Shown here piece after piece: positions 7,347 to 15,534 of a stretch of 64,000 nucleotides of DNA; position 1 is the first letter of the stretch; each line of letters begins with the position of its first letter. The position numbers and the translations under genes were made by a program. Source of the stretch: Thermofilum uzonense (GTDB lineage Archaea > Thermoproteota > Thermoprotei > Thermofilales > Thermofilaceae); contig NZ_CP009961.1 in assembly GCF_000993805.1 (NCBI RefSeq), positions 210,001-274,000 of the forward strand, in the 5' to 3' direction. The notes under the pieces are model-generated. The model did not search any database. It was not told where the DNA came from and worked only from the letters and a program-made list of their open reading frames with translations.

Positions 7347-8615
7347 TTAAAGCCATCCTCTTAGCTTCATCGCGTTATACACTCTCCTTAAAGCTAAGAC
7401 GAAAGCCGCGTCGCGCATCGTCACTAGCCTATCTGATCTTTCATCCTTCAGCTTTTCCCAGAGGTCCGCGGTTCGCTTAAAGTTCTTTTCCATTATAGAG
7501 GCGAGTCTCTGTCTAGTCTCCTCCTCGTCCCAGAACCACCATTGAAGGTTTTCCACCCATTCAAGATAAGACGCTATAACGCCTCCGGCGTTAGCCAGGA
7601 TGTCGGGTACTGCGGCTATGAAGTCTTTTCTAGAGTAGAGTATCTTTTCGGCCTCCGGCGTTGTAGGGCCATTTGCAGCCTCGATTATAAGTCTCGCCTT
7701 TACCTTGTTTGCATTGCGCTCTGTGATCGAGTTCTCTATTGCAGCTGGGATCAGGATGTCAGCCTCCGCATATAGGGAGGCCTCAGGATCGTTGAGCTTG
7801 TTGCCCTTTGGATAGTTAATTATCCCTCCAGTCTCCTTAACAACCCTCATCCCAAGCTCTGGATCTATACCGTTGGGATCATAAACTGTTCCCGTTATAT
7901 CGCTTACAGAAATGACCTTGGCTCCTAGGCGGGTCGCCCATAGGGCGGCGTACTGTCCAACATTACCGAATCCATGTAGCGCTACAGTTTTACCCTCGAA
8001 ACCGTCCAGCCACCTCTCGGCTGCAGCCTTAGCAGCGATGACTGTTCCAAAGCCTGTCGAATAAATTCTAGCTGGGTTCCCCCAGAGCTCCGGCGGCTTA
8101 GCGGTGAAAACAGCTGGAACATTGTAGCCTTTCAGCTTGCTGTACTCGTCAACCATCCACGCCATTATTTGCGGATTAGTGTTTACATCGGGAGCTGGGA
8201 TGTCCTGCTCCGGTCCAATAATCGATGCTATAGCCCTAACATAACCACGGCTTAACTGCTCAAGTTCTCGCAAGCTCAGCATTTTAGGATCGCATTTCAC
8301 CGCACCCTTGCCACCGCCATAGGGTATGCCGGCGAGAGAGTTTTTAAGAGTCATACCCATTGCTAAAGCTATGCCTTCTTCCAAAGTTACTTCAGGGTGA
8401 AATCTTATACCTCCCTTGTAGGGTCCGAGAGCATCATTATGTTGAACCCTATATCCCTCAAATACGACAAGTTTACCATTATCCATTTTGACAGGTATTT
8501 TAACCATAAGGATCCTGTCAGGCTTGCTCAGATAATCGTAAGTCTCCTGTGGGAGGCCTGCAAGCTCGATGGACTCTTTAAGGACCTTCAACATCCATTC
8601 TAAGTATGAAGACAT
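7347..8615 (-). CDS. gdhA: Glutamate dehydrogenase
   Basis: 422 residues, the standard size of the archaeal hexameric enzyme that interconverts glutamate and 2-oxoglutarate plus ammonia using NAD(P). The active-site block [17 protein letters not shown], then [20 protein letters not shown] with the catalytic Lys, and PAPDVNTN are all present; the Rossmann dinucleotide loop is [13 protein letters not shown]. It is monocistronic. A strong symmetric TATA element ATTTATATAAAT at 8643-8654 is centred about 33 bp upstream of the ATG, consistent with very short or no leader and high expression. Cofactor preference cannot be settled by eye. Confidence 0.97.
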   Translation of the reverse strand: MSSYLEWMLKVLKESIELAGLPQETYDYLSKPDRILMVKIPVKMDNGKLVVFEGYRVQHNDALGPYKGGIRFHPEVTLEEGIALAMGMTLKNSLAGIPYGGGKGAVKCDPKMLSLRELEQLSRGYVRAIASIIGPEQDIPAPDVNTNPQIMAWMVDEYSKLKGYNVPAVFTAKPPELWGNPARIYSTGFGTVIAAKAAAERWLDGFEGKTVALHGFGNVGQYAALWATRLGAKVISVSDITGTVYDPNGIDPELGMRVVKETGGIINYPKGNKLNDPEASLYAEADILIPAAIENSITERNANKVKARLIIEAANGPTTPEAEKILYSRKDFIAAVPDILANAGGVIASYLEWVENLQWWFWDEEETRQRLASIMEKNFKRTADLWEKLKDERSDRLVTMRDAAFVLALRRVYNAMKLRGWL

Positions 8616-8642
8616 TCAAGCTCGGTTTTTACATTCTTAAAG

Positions 8643-8654
8643 ATTTATATAAAT
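8643..8654 (-). promoter_or_regulatory. TATA element of gdhA
   Basis: ATTTATATAAAT, a perfect archaeal box-A type sequence, lies 28-39 bp upstream of the gdhA ATG (8615) in an otherwise A/T-rich gap. Transcription would start a few bases before the ATG. Confidence 0.6.
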
Positions 8655-8790
8655 TTTTCTAAAAAATTACTTAATATGTTGCCTATAAAAAATAATCTTC
8701 TTGGATTGAAAATAAAAGAGCTTAAGCAACACGTTATTCCACCCTTTCTTAGATAAAAATTTAAAAATACGTTCCTTAAGACTACACAAT

Positions 8791-9141
8791 ATGGAGGTAT
8801 TGGAAATCATAATTCTCATCGGAGTTACAGTTTCCGTCGCCATTGCCCTAGCACTTTTTGTCTCTAATATCACTTCCCCTTACATGCAAACCGAGTTAAT
8901 TGATATCAGTTATGTCATTCTAGGCAACCAAACCATCAGCATTCAGGTGAAGAATAAAGGGCCTAAACCCGTTAGTATAGTTGCGGTTAAAGCAGACGGC
9001 AAGTATTATCCTCAGAACATAGTTGTAACTCCTGGAGAAGCGGCTACCCTAAGAGTCCAAGTAGACCCTATAGGAGTTTTGCACGAGATTAGAATTGTTC
9101 TGGCTTCGGGTACCGAGTACCCTCTTCTTGTAAAGTTATAA
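8791..9141 (+). CDS. Membrane-anchored small extracellular protein (pilin-like), function unknown
   Basis: 116 residues. An N-terminal hydrophobic helix (about residues 4-26: EIIILIGVTVSVAIALALFV) is followed by an all-beta region with the pattern ISIQVKNKGPKPVSIVAV and TPGEAATLRVQVD, typical of archaeal pilin-like or CARDB-like surface modules. No class III prepilin peptidase site is obvious, because the helix begins almost at the start. TATA-like AATTTAAAAA at 8757-8768 is centred about 26 bp upstream of the ATG, so the mRNA is probably leaderless. Monocistronic between gdhA and an aldo/keto reductase. Confidence 0.6.
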   Translation: MEVLEIIILIGVTVSVAIALALFVSNITSPYMQTELIDISYVILGNQTISIQVKNKGPKPVSIVAVKADGKYYPQNIVVTPGEAATLRVQVDPIGVLHEIRIVLASGTEYPLLVKL

Positions 9142-9191
9142 CTTCCCCTATACACGAAACTTATTTAATCTCGCAGATATTACCGGTTTCC

Positions 9192-10139
9192 GTGGAATAC
9201 ACATTCCTTGGTAACACAGGGGAAAAGATTTCTAGGATAAGTCTTGGGGCATGGCAGTTTAGTGAGAGCTGGGGAGTAACTGAGTACGAGATAGCTAAAA
9301 AGGTCATTATCGAGGCTGCCAACCAGGGGATTAACCTTATTGACACGGCTGAAGTCTATGGGAGAGGGATGAGCGAACAGTTTATTGGGAAAGCGCTCCG
9401 AGAGCTCAACCTTAGGGAACACTTTCTAATTGCCACAAAGATTCCGGGGGATTTCTTGGCCGAGCACGACGTCTACAAGGCTGTCGAGAAAAGCATCAGT
9501 AGACTCCAGGTGAAAACGATTGATCTAATGCAGGTTCACTGGCCCCCCTGCTGGCACAACTTCCCCACCTGCGAGTATATGCGGGCCCTGGAAAAATTAG
9601 TCCACCTGGGAAGGATTAGGTACCTCGGGCTCAGTAATTTCCCCCCGATTCTCGTTGAAGAGGCGAGATCCTGCTTATCTACCGAGGACGTGGTCTCCCT
9701 GCAGATTAGATATAACGTTGTAGAGCGAGACGCTGAGAAGGAACTTATACCATATGCTGAACGCGAGGGGCTTACGGTTCTAGCATGGAGTCCACTGGCA
9801 AAAGGGGCTGTCACAGGAAAATATACTCCTGAAAATCTACCTAAATTCGAGGACGTTAGAGGGGGCGAGGCCGTCTTCCATCCTGAGAACTTCAAGAATG
9901 TCTACAAGGTCGTAGAGGTCCTGATAGATGTTGCGAAAAAGTATGGTAGGGAGCCTTCACAGGTCGCACTCAACTGGCTTATAATGTCCAGTCCAAACGT
10001 TGTTCCAATACCAGGGGCCAAGAACGAAGAGCAAGTTAAAAGTAATGCGGGAGGCGCGGGTTGGAGGATGAGTATCGAGGACTGGCTTAGGATTAAGGAA
10101 GCTAGCGACAACTTGAAAATAACGCGGGTCCTCTGGTAA
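9192..10139 (+). CDS. Aldo/keto reductase
   Basis: 315 residues, a complete AKR TIM barrel. The catalytic tetrad is readable: D51 in NLIDTAEVYG, Y56, K83 in ATKIPG and H116 in MQVHWPP. The C-terminal NADP-binding signatures LAWSPLAKGAVTGKY and VVPIPGAKNEEQV are present. Such enzymes reduce aldehydes and ketones with NADPH; the substrate is unknown. GTG start, with TATA-like TTATTTAAT (9159-9167) centred about 27 bp upstream, indicating leaderless transcription. It stands alone, with a separate promoter for the next gene. Confidence 0.93.
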   Translation: MEYTFLGNTGEKISRISLGAWQFSESWGVTEYEIAKKVIIEAANQGINLIDTAEVYGRGMSEQFIGKALRELNLREHFLIATKIPGDFLAEHDVYKAVEKSISRLQVKTIDLMQVHWPPCWHNFPTCEYMRALEKLVHLGRIRYLGLSNFPPILVEEARSCLSTEDVVSLQIRYNVVERDAEKELIPYAEREGLTVLAWSPLAKGAVTGKYTPENLPKFEDVRGGEAVFHPENFKNVYKVVEVLIDVAKKYGREPSQVALNWLIMSSPNVVPIPGAKNEEQVKSNAGGAGWRMSIEDWLRIKEASDNLKITRVLW

Positions 10140-10182
10140 AAAACACTAAGTATATTTACTTTGCTTATTATTTTAATCTTGT

Positions 10183-10497
10183 ATGAGTGAAACAATTGAA
10201 GTCGAGGTTATAAGACCAGTAAACCCCACCGGTGTAAGCTTCATTAAGTATCTATGGGGTGCCATCGGGGCTAAGAACCGAAACGTGATCCAAGAATACC
10301 GCAGAGAACTTACCAGGCTTGTTCAGAAACTGGGCTTCGTCCTTGAGGAAAAAATAGGAACGAACAAGCTTATAACAGGTAAAATAGTTCTTGAGCTACA
10401 AAACGGGAAGCCCGTGAAAATAATAGCTAAAGACCTAAGAATTTGGCAAGAGACCGGTAGTTATCCTGAGGCTATTACAGCGGAGTTCAAGGAATAA
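10183..10497 (+). CDS. Hypothetical protein, 104 residues
   Basis: Small mixed alpha/beta protein: a strand TIEVEVIRPV, a basic helical segment NRNVIQEYRRELTRLVQKLGF, then strands LITGKIVLELQNGKPVKIIAKDLRIW. It has a net positive middle and no membrane segment, Cys cluster or known motif. A TATA-like TATATTTAC at 10151-10159 is about 26 bp upstream of the ATG at 10183, supporting expression as its own leaderless unit. No function is recognised. Confidence 0.6.
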   Translation: MSETIEVEVIRPVNPTGVSFIKYLWGAIGAKNRNVIQEYRRELTRLVQKLGFVLEEKIGTNKLITGKIVLELQNGKPVKIIAKDLRIWQETGSYPEAITAEFKE

Positions 10498-10583
10498 TTC
10501 AAATAAAATTTAAAGAAACTCCGTATTATTTTCTCATATATTCATAATAGAACATTTAATATAGAGACGAATCAACATATCGT

Positions 10584-11930
10584 ATGACGGAACTAAAGAG
10601 AGAGCTTGGACTAGGCTATGCAACCCTATTCGGGGTAGGGCTCATCCTCGGCGCCGGCATCTATGTATTGGTAGGGCGTGCAGCGGGTCTTGTGGGAGAT
10701 GCAGTATGGATTAGCGTGGCCTTCTCAGGATTAATTGCCCTCTCCACCGCTTTTTCTTACGCAGAACTCGCATCGATGTTTCCGACAGCTGCTAGCACCC
10801 ATACATACATCGAGAAAGCTTTTCCTGATCTAAGAATTCTAGCCTTCATATCTGCATGGCTTATATTCTTCGGAGGCGTAGCAGGAGCTGCTACTGCTGG
10901 TCTAGGGTTTGCAGGATATTTCCTGAGCGTAACAGGGATGTCCTCTACGAACATGGTTCCTGTCACGATAATTCTTCTAGTGTTCCTTACCTTTCTCAAT
11001 TGGTGGGGTATCAAGGAGAGTGCCGCTTTGTCAGCAGTGTTCACCCTTATAGAAGCATCCGGGCTGCTACTCGTGGCGGCTTTGGGCTTCCTATTCCCGG
11101 TCCGTTCTCCCAACTATCTCTCTTTTAATCCCAGTGTTAATCCGATCCTGGCTGTAATGGTGGGAGCCTCTATATTCTACTTCGCGTATACAGGTTTTGA
11201 ATACCAGCCAACTCTCAGCGAGGAGACAAAAAATCCAGAAAAAATAGTGCCAAAAGCCATTGTTCTCGCAATAACCGTTACGACGGTGGTTTACCTCCTG
11301 GTTACCCTAGCTGTTGTGCGTCTAATGGCCTGGGACGAACTGGCGCGCAGCAAGGCACCGCTAGCTGAGGCCGCCGCACGCGTGTGGCCTCCAGTGTACT
11401 CTCTGCTGTCAGCTATAGCCCTCTTCGCGACAACAAACACTGTATTAGGTTTTCTTGTATCAGCCTCCAGGCTTGTGTATGGACTATCCAAGGAAGGCGT
11501 GATAGCCTCCTCTTTTGGTAATGTAGACAAGTGGCGTCGAACGCCAGGTATTGCCGTCATATTTACCGGTGCCCTATCTATTTTCCTCGTGCTCTTTACA
11601 GACTATCTTCCACAGGTTACGGGGTGGAGGTTATCCTTCGGGGGCTTCCAGTATGAATTAATAGACCTGGTCGGTAAAACAGCCAGTCTTTCAGTCCTGA
11701 TCGCATTCATCCTAGTGAACATGTCTGTGATTGCTCTAAGAGTGCGGAATCCCGATAAGAGAAGATACTTTAAAATTCCATTAAGCATCCGTGGTCTACC
11801 GGTGTTACCCCTGCTTGCAGATATCTTGATAGTATTTTTCATAGCTGTAAGCTTTAACGACTGGATAGTATGGCTGAGTACGATCTTAATATCAGTTTTA
11901 GGGCTTCTCTTTTACAGAAAACAAACCTAA
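10584..11930 (+). CDS. APC-family amino acid permease
   Basis: 448 residues with about twelve transmembrane helices. The first helix has the APC substrate-binding signature GVGLILGAGIYVLVG (residues 16-30), followed by SGLIALSTAFSYAELASMFP. The segment FFAYTGFEYQPTLSEETKNPEKIVPKAI is the helix 6 region that is highly conserved in APC transporters. It imports or exchanges amino acids; specificity is not predictable. TATA-like ATTTAATATA at 10554-10563 is centred about 26 bp upstream of the ATG. A C/D-box sRNA candidate follows downstream. Confidence 0.93.
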   Translation: MTELKRELGLGYATLFGVGLILGAGIYVLVGRAAGLVGDAVWISVAFSGLIALSTAFSYAELASMFPTAASTHTYIEKAFPDLRILAFISAWLIFFGGVAGAATAGLGFAGYFLSVTGMSSTNMVPVTIILLVFLTFLNWWGIKESAALSAVFTLIEASGLLLVAALGFLFPVRSPNYLSFNPSVNPILAVMVGASIFYFAYTGFEYQPTLSEETKNPEKIVPKAIVLAITVTTVVYLLVTLAVVRLMAWDELARSKAPLAEAAARVWPPVYSLLSAIALFATTNTVLGFLVSASRLVYGLSKEGVIASSFGNVDKWRRTPGIAVIFTGALSIFLVLFTDYLPQVTGWRLSFGGFQYELIDLVGKTASLSVLIAFILVNMSVIALRVRNPDKRRYFKIPLSIRGLPVLPLLADILIVFFIAVSFNDWIVWLSTILISVLGLLFYRKQT

Positions 11931-11978
11931 AGGTGACTTGCGGAACTTATAAATCCCGCATTAACAGTAAAATATCAG

Positions 11979-12027
11979 ATGATGAGGGTTTCTGGTTCAG
12001 ACTTGTGAAGAAAGCTTGATTAGCTGA
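11979..12027 (+). ncRNA. C/D-box guide sRNA candidate 1
   Basis: All archaeal C/D sRNA elements occur in order: box C ATGATGA (11979-11985), a 12-nt guide, D' CAGA (11998-12001), a 3-nt spacer, C' GTGAAGA (12005-12011), a 12-nt guide and box D CTGA (12024-12027). The equal 12-nt C-D' and C'-D distances are the expected geometry for an archaeal dual-guide RNP. TATAAAT at 11949-11955 is about 26 bp upstream of the predicted 5' end. The D' guide GGGTTTCTGGTT shares ten bases with the D guide of the 34137-34187 candidate. It would direct 2'-O-methylation by fibrillarin; the target is unidentified. Confidence 0.7.
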
Positions 12028-12087
12028 AGTAGATCCATCATGGTTAAGCTTTAATGTTAAGGAGCTATTTTTGCTGTTAGGCATTAT

Positions 12088-12441
12088 ATGGAGGAAGTAA
12101 TTGAGAGAGTTAAACTAGAGGTTCAAAGTTTCCTTACTGGAAATCCTAGATATCAGGGGGCACTGATAGTTTTTGGCGGAAACGTTTTAGAGATTGGTGA
12201 AGTAAAGAAGGAGGCGGGAGAGGTCGTAATCAACGCGGTGAATTTTATAGCCGCGACTTTCAAGCAGCTCCTGGCGGGATCTCCGAGGTACTTTGTAGCT
12301 GAGGGTAAAGACTATGGAATATCATATGGCAAATTTGGTTTCGACCGGATAATAATTCTCTTTTACAAGAACATTCCACTTGGGACAGCAATGTATGATG
12401 TGAAAAATCTAGCCCAAAAGCTGTGGTCGTTAACAGGGTAG
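12088..12441 (+). CDS. Roadblock/LC7-like small protein (tentative)
   Basis: 117 residues. Helix-strand-strand-helix-strand order (VIERVKLEVQSFL; YQGALIVFGGNVLEIGEV; VINAVNFIAATFKQLL; YFVAEGKDYGISYGKFGFDRIIILFYKN; VKNLAQKLW) matches the small roadblock/LC7 fold, which archaea often encode near GTPase or regulatory proteins. Sequence similarity is too weak to be certain. The following LOG-like gene begins about 12 bp after its stop, so the two are probably co-transcribed. No MglA-like GTPase is seen nearby. Unknown function otherwise. Confidence 0.5.
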   Translation: MEEVIERVKLEVQSFLTGNPRYQGALIVFGGNVLEIGEVKKEAGEVVINAVNFIAATFKQLLAGSPRYFVAEGKDYGISYGKFGFDRIIILFYKNIPLGTAMYDVKNLAQKLWSLTG

Positions 12442-12452
12442 AGGTGAGGGAA

Positions 12453-12968
12453 TTGAAAGTGATAGGCGTAGCGTGTCTAGGCACAGAGCCTTCCCGAGAA
12501 CTTATTTCGAAGGCTCGCGAGTTTGTTAGAGAGTTGGCACGCCTTTGCGGTAGCGGTGTCTATCTGGCTCTAGGGGGCTATTGGGGATTAATGAAGGTGG
12601 TAGTGGAAGAGGCTCTCGCTAATGATGTGCAAGTTGTTCTATTTCCACCGATAGAACGTGAGTACGAACAGTTCCCTGGAAAAGTCTTAGTCATCAGAAC
12701 TGGTATGGGATATAGACTCAGAAGCGTAGTTTTTGTTAGAAGCGTCGACGTACTCACGATTCTAGGAGGCGAAGCTGGAACTTTTCAGGAGGCTGTAACT
12801 GCATACCTTGAAGGTAAGCCTGTTCTAGTTCTCGGTAATACAGGACTTATGACGGATAAGCTTGCCGGTTTCACGCCCTACCTTGATACGAGAGAGTTGG
12901 CCGAAGTGAAAATAATCTCTGAGCCTAGTGTTTTGGCACGTGAGGCTTGCCGTCTAGTTTCTAATTGA
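12453..12968 (+). CDS. LOG-like (TIGR00725-type) nucleotide-binding protein
   Basis: 171 residues if started at the TTG at 12453, which is preceded by a Shine-Dalgarno-like GAGGTGAGGG; GTG codons at 12423 and 12444 are alternatives. Family motifs of SLOG/LOG proteins are clear: IGVACLG at the first strand, LALGGYWGLMKVVVEEAL, and the LOG motif GGEAGTFQEAVTAYLEGKPVLVL. LOG enzymes cleave nucleoside monophosphates to base and ribose phosphate; in this archaeal subgroup the activity is unproven, and the canonical PGGxGTxxE reads GGEAGTFQE. It overlaps the convergent upp gene by 8 bp. Confidence 0.75.
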   Translation: MKVIGVACLGTEPSRELISKAREFVRELARLCGSGVYLALGGYWGLMKVVVEEALANDVQVVLFPPIEREYEQFPGKVLVIRTGMGYRLRSVVFVRSVDVLTILGGEAGTFQEAVTAYLEGKPVLVLGNTGLMTDKLAGFTPYLDTRELAEVKIISEPSVLAREACRLVSN

Positions 12969-13608
12969 ATGCCCTGTCACCAGCATCTCCGAGTCCAGGG
13001 ACGATAAAGGCTTTCGAGTTGAGTTGAGGATCTACGGCAAAAGTGTATATAATGGATGAGGGATCCGTTTGAAGTATTCTTTGAATGCCTATATTTGTGG
13101 AAATCAGGGAGGAGACTATGAAGCGAGAGGGATTCACCTTTTGTCTCACCCGCTTAATAACTTTCGCAAGGGTTGATCCCGTCGCCAGCATCGGGTCAAC
13201 TATTACAATTACCGCATTCTTTGAAGGTATGGACTCGTAGCTTATATCCACATCCATCCGATAATCGGGGGGAGCGCTTTCCGCCTCTTTTCTTTTAGCA
13301 GATAAGAATCCTACATCTGCCTCTTCGAACACCTCAAGCATGCCCCAAACCATTGGAAGAGCTGCTCTAAGCACCCCGATTACACTTATTTCTTCAAACC
13401 TGAAGGCCTTCGTTTCGACGTTGAGGGGTGTAGATATTGTGTACTCTTTCAGGGGGATTTCTCGGGAAATTTCGACAGCGGAGATGAATCCTGCTTTGAA
13501 TAATAGTCTCCGGAATTCCTGTTTAGAGGTATTTTTGTCCCTAAGCCTTGAGAGAATAACTTTAGCTGCCGGAGTATCTATGACCTTGATGTTGCTCGTT
13601 GAAACCAC
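12961..13608 (-). CDS. upp: Uracil phosphoribosyltransferase
   Basis: 215 residues. The PRPP-binding signature VIVDPMLATGSTLAKVIKR is near residues 135-155, and the C-terminal uracil-binding region AVDPQLNSKAFIVPGLGDAGDRAFN is characteristic of UPRT; the Y/F and G-DAGDR residues contact uracil. The enzyme makes UMP from uracil and PRPP, so it complements the nucleoside phosphorylases in base salvage. GTG start at 13608. The 3' ends of this gene and the plus-strand LOG-like gene overlap by 8 bp. Confidence 0.95.
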   Translation of the reverse strand: MVSTSNIKVIDTPAAKVILSRLRDKNTSKQEFRRLLFKAGFISAVEISREIPLKEYTISTPLNVETKAFRFEEISVIGVLRAALPMVWGMLEVFEEADVGFLSAKRKEAESAPPDYRMDVDISYESIPSKNAVIVIVDPMLATGSTLAKVIKRVRQKVNPSRFIVSSLISTNIGIQRILQTDPSSIIYTFAVDPQLNSKAFIVPGLGDAGDRAFN

Positions 13609-13720
13609 TTCATGTGGCTAAACAATAATTGAAAAACTTTTCGCTTCAGAATGAGGGATCAGGGTATTATTCCTAGGGCGAGACCCCAACTTATTTATTT
13701 ATAGCGGGGTTCTCAGTTTT

Positions 13721-14614
13721 GTGAAGATTGCGCCTGAGTGCATCCAATGTATCTTTGATGTTAGGGCAAAGGAAATTACAAGCGCAAGTCTCTCCGATCA
13801 TGAGAAAATACTCAAGCTAAAATCATTTCTGGACTACTATTCTCAGATAGTCACTCCAGACACATCCACCACGCTCTTGAGCTGGCAAGCTTTCAGGAAA
13901 GTCAAAGAGCTTATGGGCTCCGAGGATCCCTATACTTCCTTCAAAACAAGGTCGCATCAGGTAGCAGTAGAGCTGTTAAGCGTCATAGAAAGGGAAATTA
14001 AGGAGAAAATCGGCTTCGAGCGCTTTCACTACGCTGTTAAAGCCAGTATCGCGGCAAACCTAGTGGATCCCGGGACACCCTCTGGTATTCAGCCTGAAGC
14101 TCTAGGAGAAAAGATAAGAGGGTTGAGGCTAGCAATTGATGAGTCCGAGAAACTCTACATGAGATTGCTGCAGAGCAGCAAAGTAACATTCCTCTTAGAT
14201 AACTGTGGTGAGGCGCTTTTAGACACACTACTTATTAGAGAAATTAAACGTATGGGCGTTGAACTCAAGATTGTGGTCAAGGGAAAGCCTTACCAGAACG
14301 ATATCACGTATAAGGAGGCCTTAGAATACGGCTTCAATAGTCTCGGCGAAGTAGTCAGCACAGGAAGTGATTTTCCCGGCGTTATACCCGGCTACGTGTC
14401 AGAAGAAGCTGTCAAAGCACTAGAGTGGGCCGATGTCATAATATCTAAAGGAATGGCCAACTATGAGGCTTTCCTTTTAAAACCTCCTAGCAAACCAGTT
14501 TTTATAATGCTCGTAGCAAAATGTGAAGTCATAGCGCGCGCTGTAGGGGTACAAAAAGGAGAGGCCGTAGCTTTCTTTCTGCAAGGTTCCCCGGATCTCA
14601 AAAAACTCTTTTAA
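13721..14614 (+). CDS. DUF89-family metal-dependent damage-control phosphatase
   Basis: 297 residues with a GTG start (13721) and a TATA-like TATTTATA about 25 bp upstream. The N-terminus MKIAPECIQCIFD has a CxxC that is common in archaeal DUF89 members. Core motifs FLLDNCGEALLDTLLI and VVSTGSDFPGVIP, and EWADVIISKGMANYEAF, are the conserved metal-binding and phosphate-site segments. DUF89/ARMT1 enzymes hydrolyse phosphate esters of damaged or overflow sugar and cofactor phosphates using Co or Mn. The exact substrate here is unknown. It stands alone, with an FdhE-like gene downstream on the same strand. Confidence 0.85.
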   Translation: MKIAPECIQCIFDVRAKEITSASLSDHEKILKLKSFLDYYSQIVTPDTSTTLLSWQAFRKVKELMGSEDPYTSFKTRSHQVAVELLSVIEREIKEKIGFERFHYAVKASIAANLVDPGTPSGIQPEALGEKIRGLRLAIDESEKLYMRLLQSSKVTFLLDNCGEALLDTLLIREIKRMGVELKIVVKGKPYQNDITYKEALEYGFNSLGEVVSTGSDFPGVIPGYVSEEAVKALEWADVIISKGMANYEAFLLKPPSKPVFIMLVAKCEVIARAVGVQKGEAVAFFLQGSPDLKKLF

Positions 14615-14684
14615 CGTTCCTTTATCGTTAAGTATTTCAATACGACTTGTGTATTCTACTCTTGCTATAAAGCGTCGGGATATA

Positions 14685-15518
14685 ATGGAAGAAAATATTT
14701 TGATTGCAAAGGCGAGAGAAATATATAAAGACATACCAATAGATCCTTCTTCTCTTGAAACATATGTAAAGCTTATGGCGCTTCAGGAAACTCTTCAACG
14801 TAGATTTTATGGAAAATACACCGAGCTTGACACCGAGAAGATTAAGGAAGTTCTCAGCCAAAATAAGCCTGCATTCCTAGCAGTGGATCTAGGTCTGGAC
14901 GAGACTGAACTAGGGGAAACCTTGAAGAGTATATCCTCCCTGCTTAAGTCAGAGTTGCCAGATGCATCCAAATCCCTAGAAATAATCGAAAAAGCCTGGG
15001 AAGATAAACAACTAAGCATGGTTGAGATCGGAGAGAGCCTGTTGCACGGAAACACAGGTATCCTTCATGCTAAAGCTGATGAACTAGGTGTCGACCATGA
15101 GATATTGGAGGCGGTCTCAGCATGGGTTCTGCAGGTTCTGTTCCAGGCGTTGTCAAAGGAGTTGTCACAACAAGTGGACTTCTCATCATGGTCCATTGGA
15201 AAGTGTCCTGTTTGTGGCGGTTATACGAGGCTCGAATACCTGGATGAAAAAGGTAATGCTCACCTAAAATGCCAGTTTTGCGGAACAGAATGGGGGTATC
15301 CTGCCGGAAAGTGCCCCTACTGCGGGAACGATGACAAGGAAAAAATTACTGTTGTGGGTATGGACAAGGAAAAAAGGTTTACTCTCAATATTTGCAATAA
15401 TTGCGGAATGTACTGGAAGGTCGTAGATGAACAAGTCGTGGGACAGGAGATTCCAAGGAGGCTATATGATCTCTGGACTTTTAGGCTTGACATAGTAGCT
15501 AGCGGGGCAAAAGGTTGA
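14685..15518 (+). CDS. FdhE-like formate dehydrogenase accessory protein
   Basis: 277 residues from the ATG at 14685; an upstream GTG at 14649 would place the TATA-like GCTATAAAG (14664-14672) inside the gene, so the shorter start is preferred. The C-terminal half carries four CxxC pairs: CPVCGGY, CQFCGTE, CPYCGND and CNNCGMY, the double rubredoxin-like zinc/iron site of FdhE. FdhE helps mature formate dehydrogenase, possibly as a sulfur or iron chaperone. No formate dehydrogenase is in the window, so the partner lies elsewhere or the protein serves other molybdo/tungsto-enzymes. Confidence 0.8.
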   Translation: MEENILIAKAREIYKDIPIDPSSLETYVKLMALQETLQRRFYGKYTELDTEKIKEVLSQNKPAFLAVDLGLDETELGETLKSISSLLKSELPDASKSLEIIEKAWEDKQLSMVEIGESLLHGNTGILHAKADELGVDHEILEAVSAWVLQVLFQALSKELSQQVDFSSWSIGKCPVCGGYTRLEYLDEKGNAHLKCQFCGTEWGYPAGKCPYCGNDDKEKITVVGMDKEKRFTLNICNNCGMYWKVVDEQVVGQEIPRRLYDLWTFRLDIVASGAKG

Positions 15519-15534
15519 AGTAAAAAGACAACGA

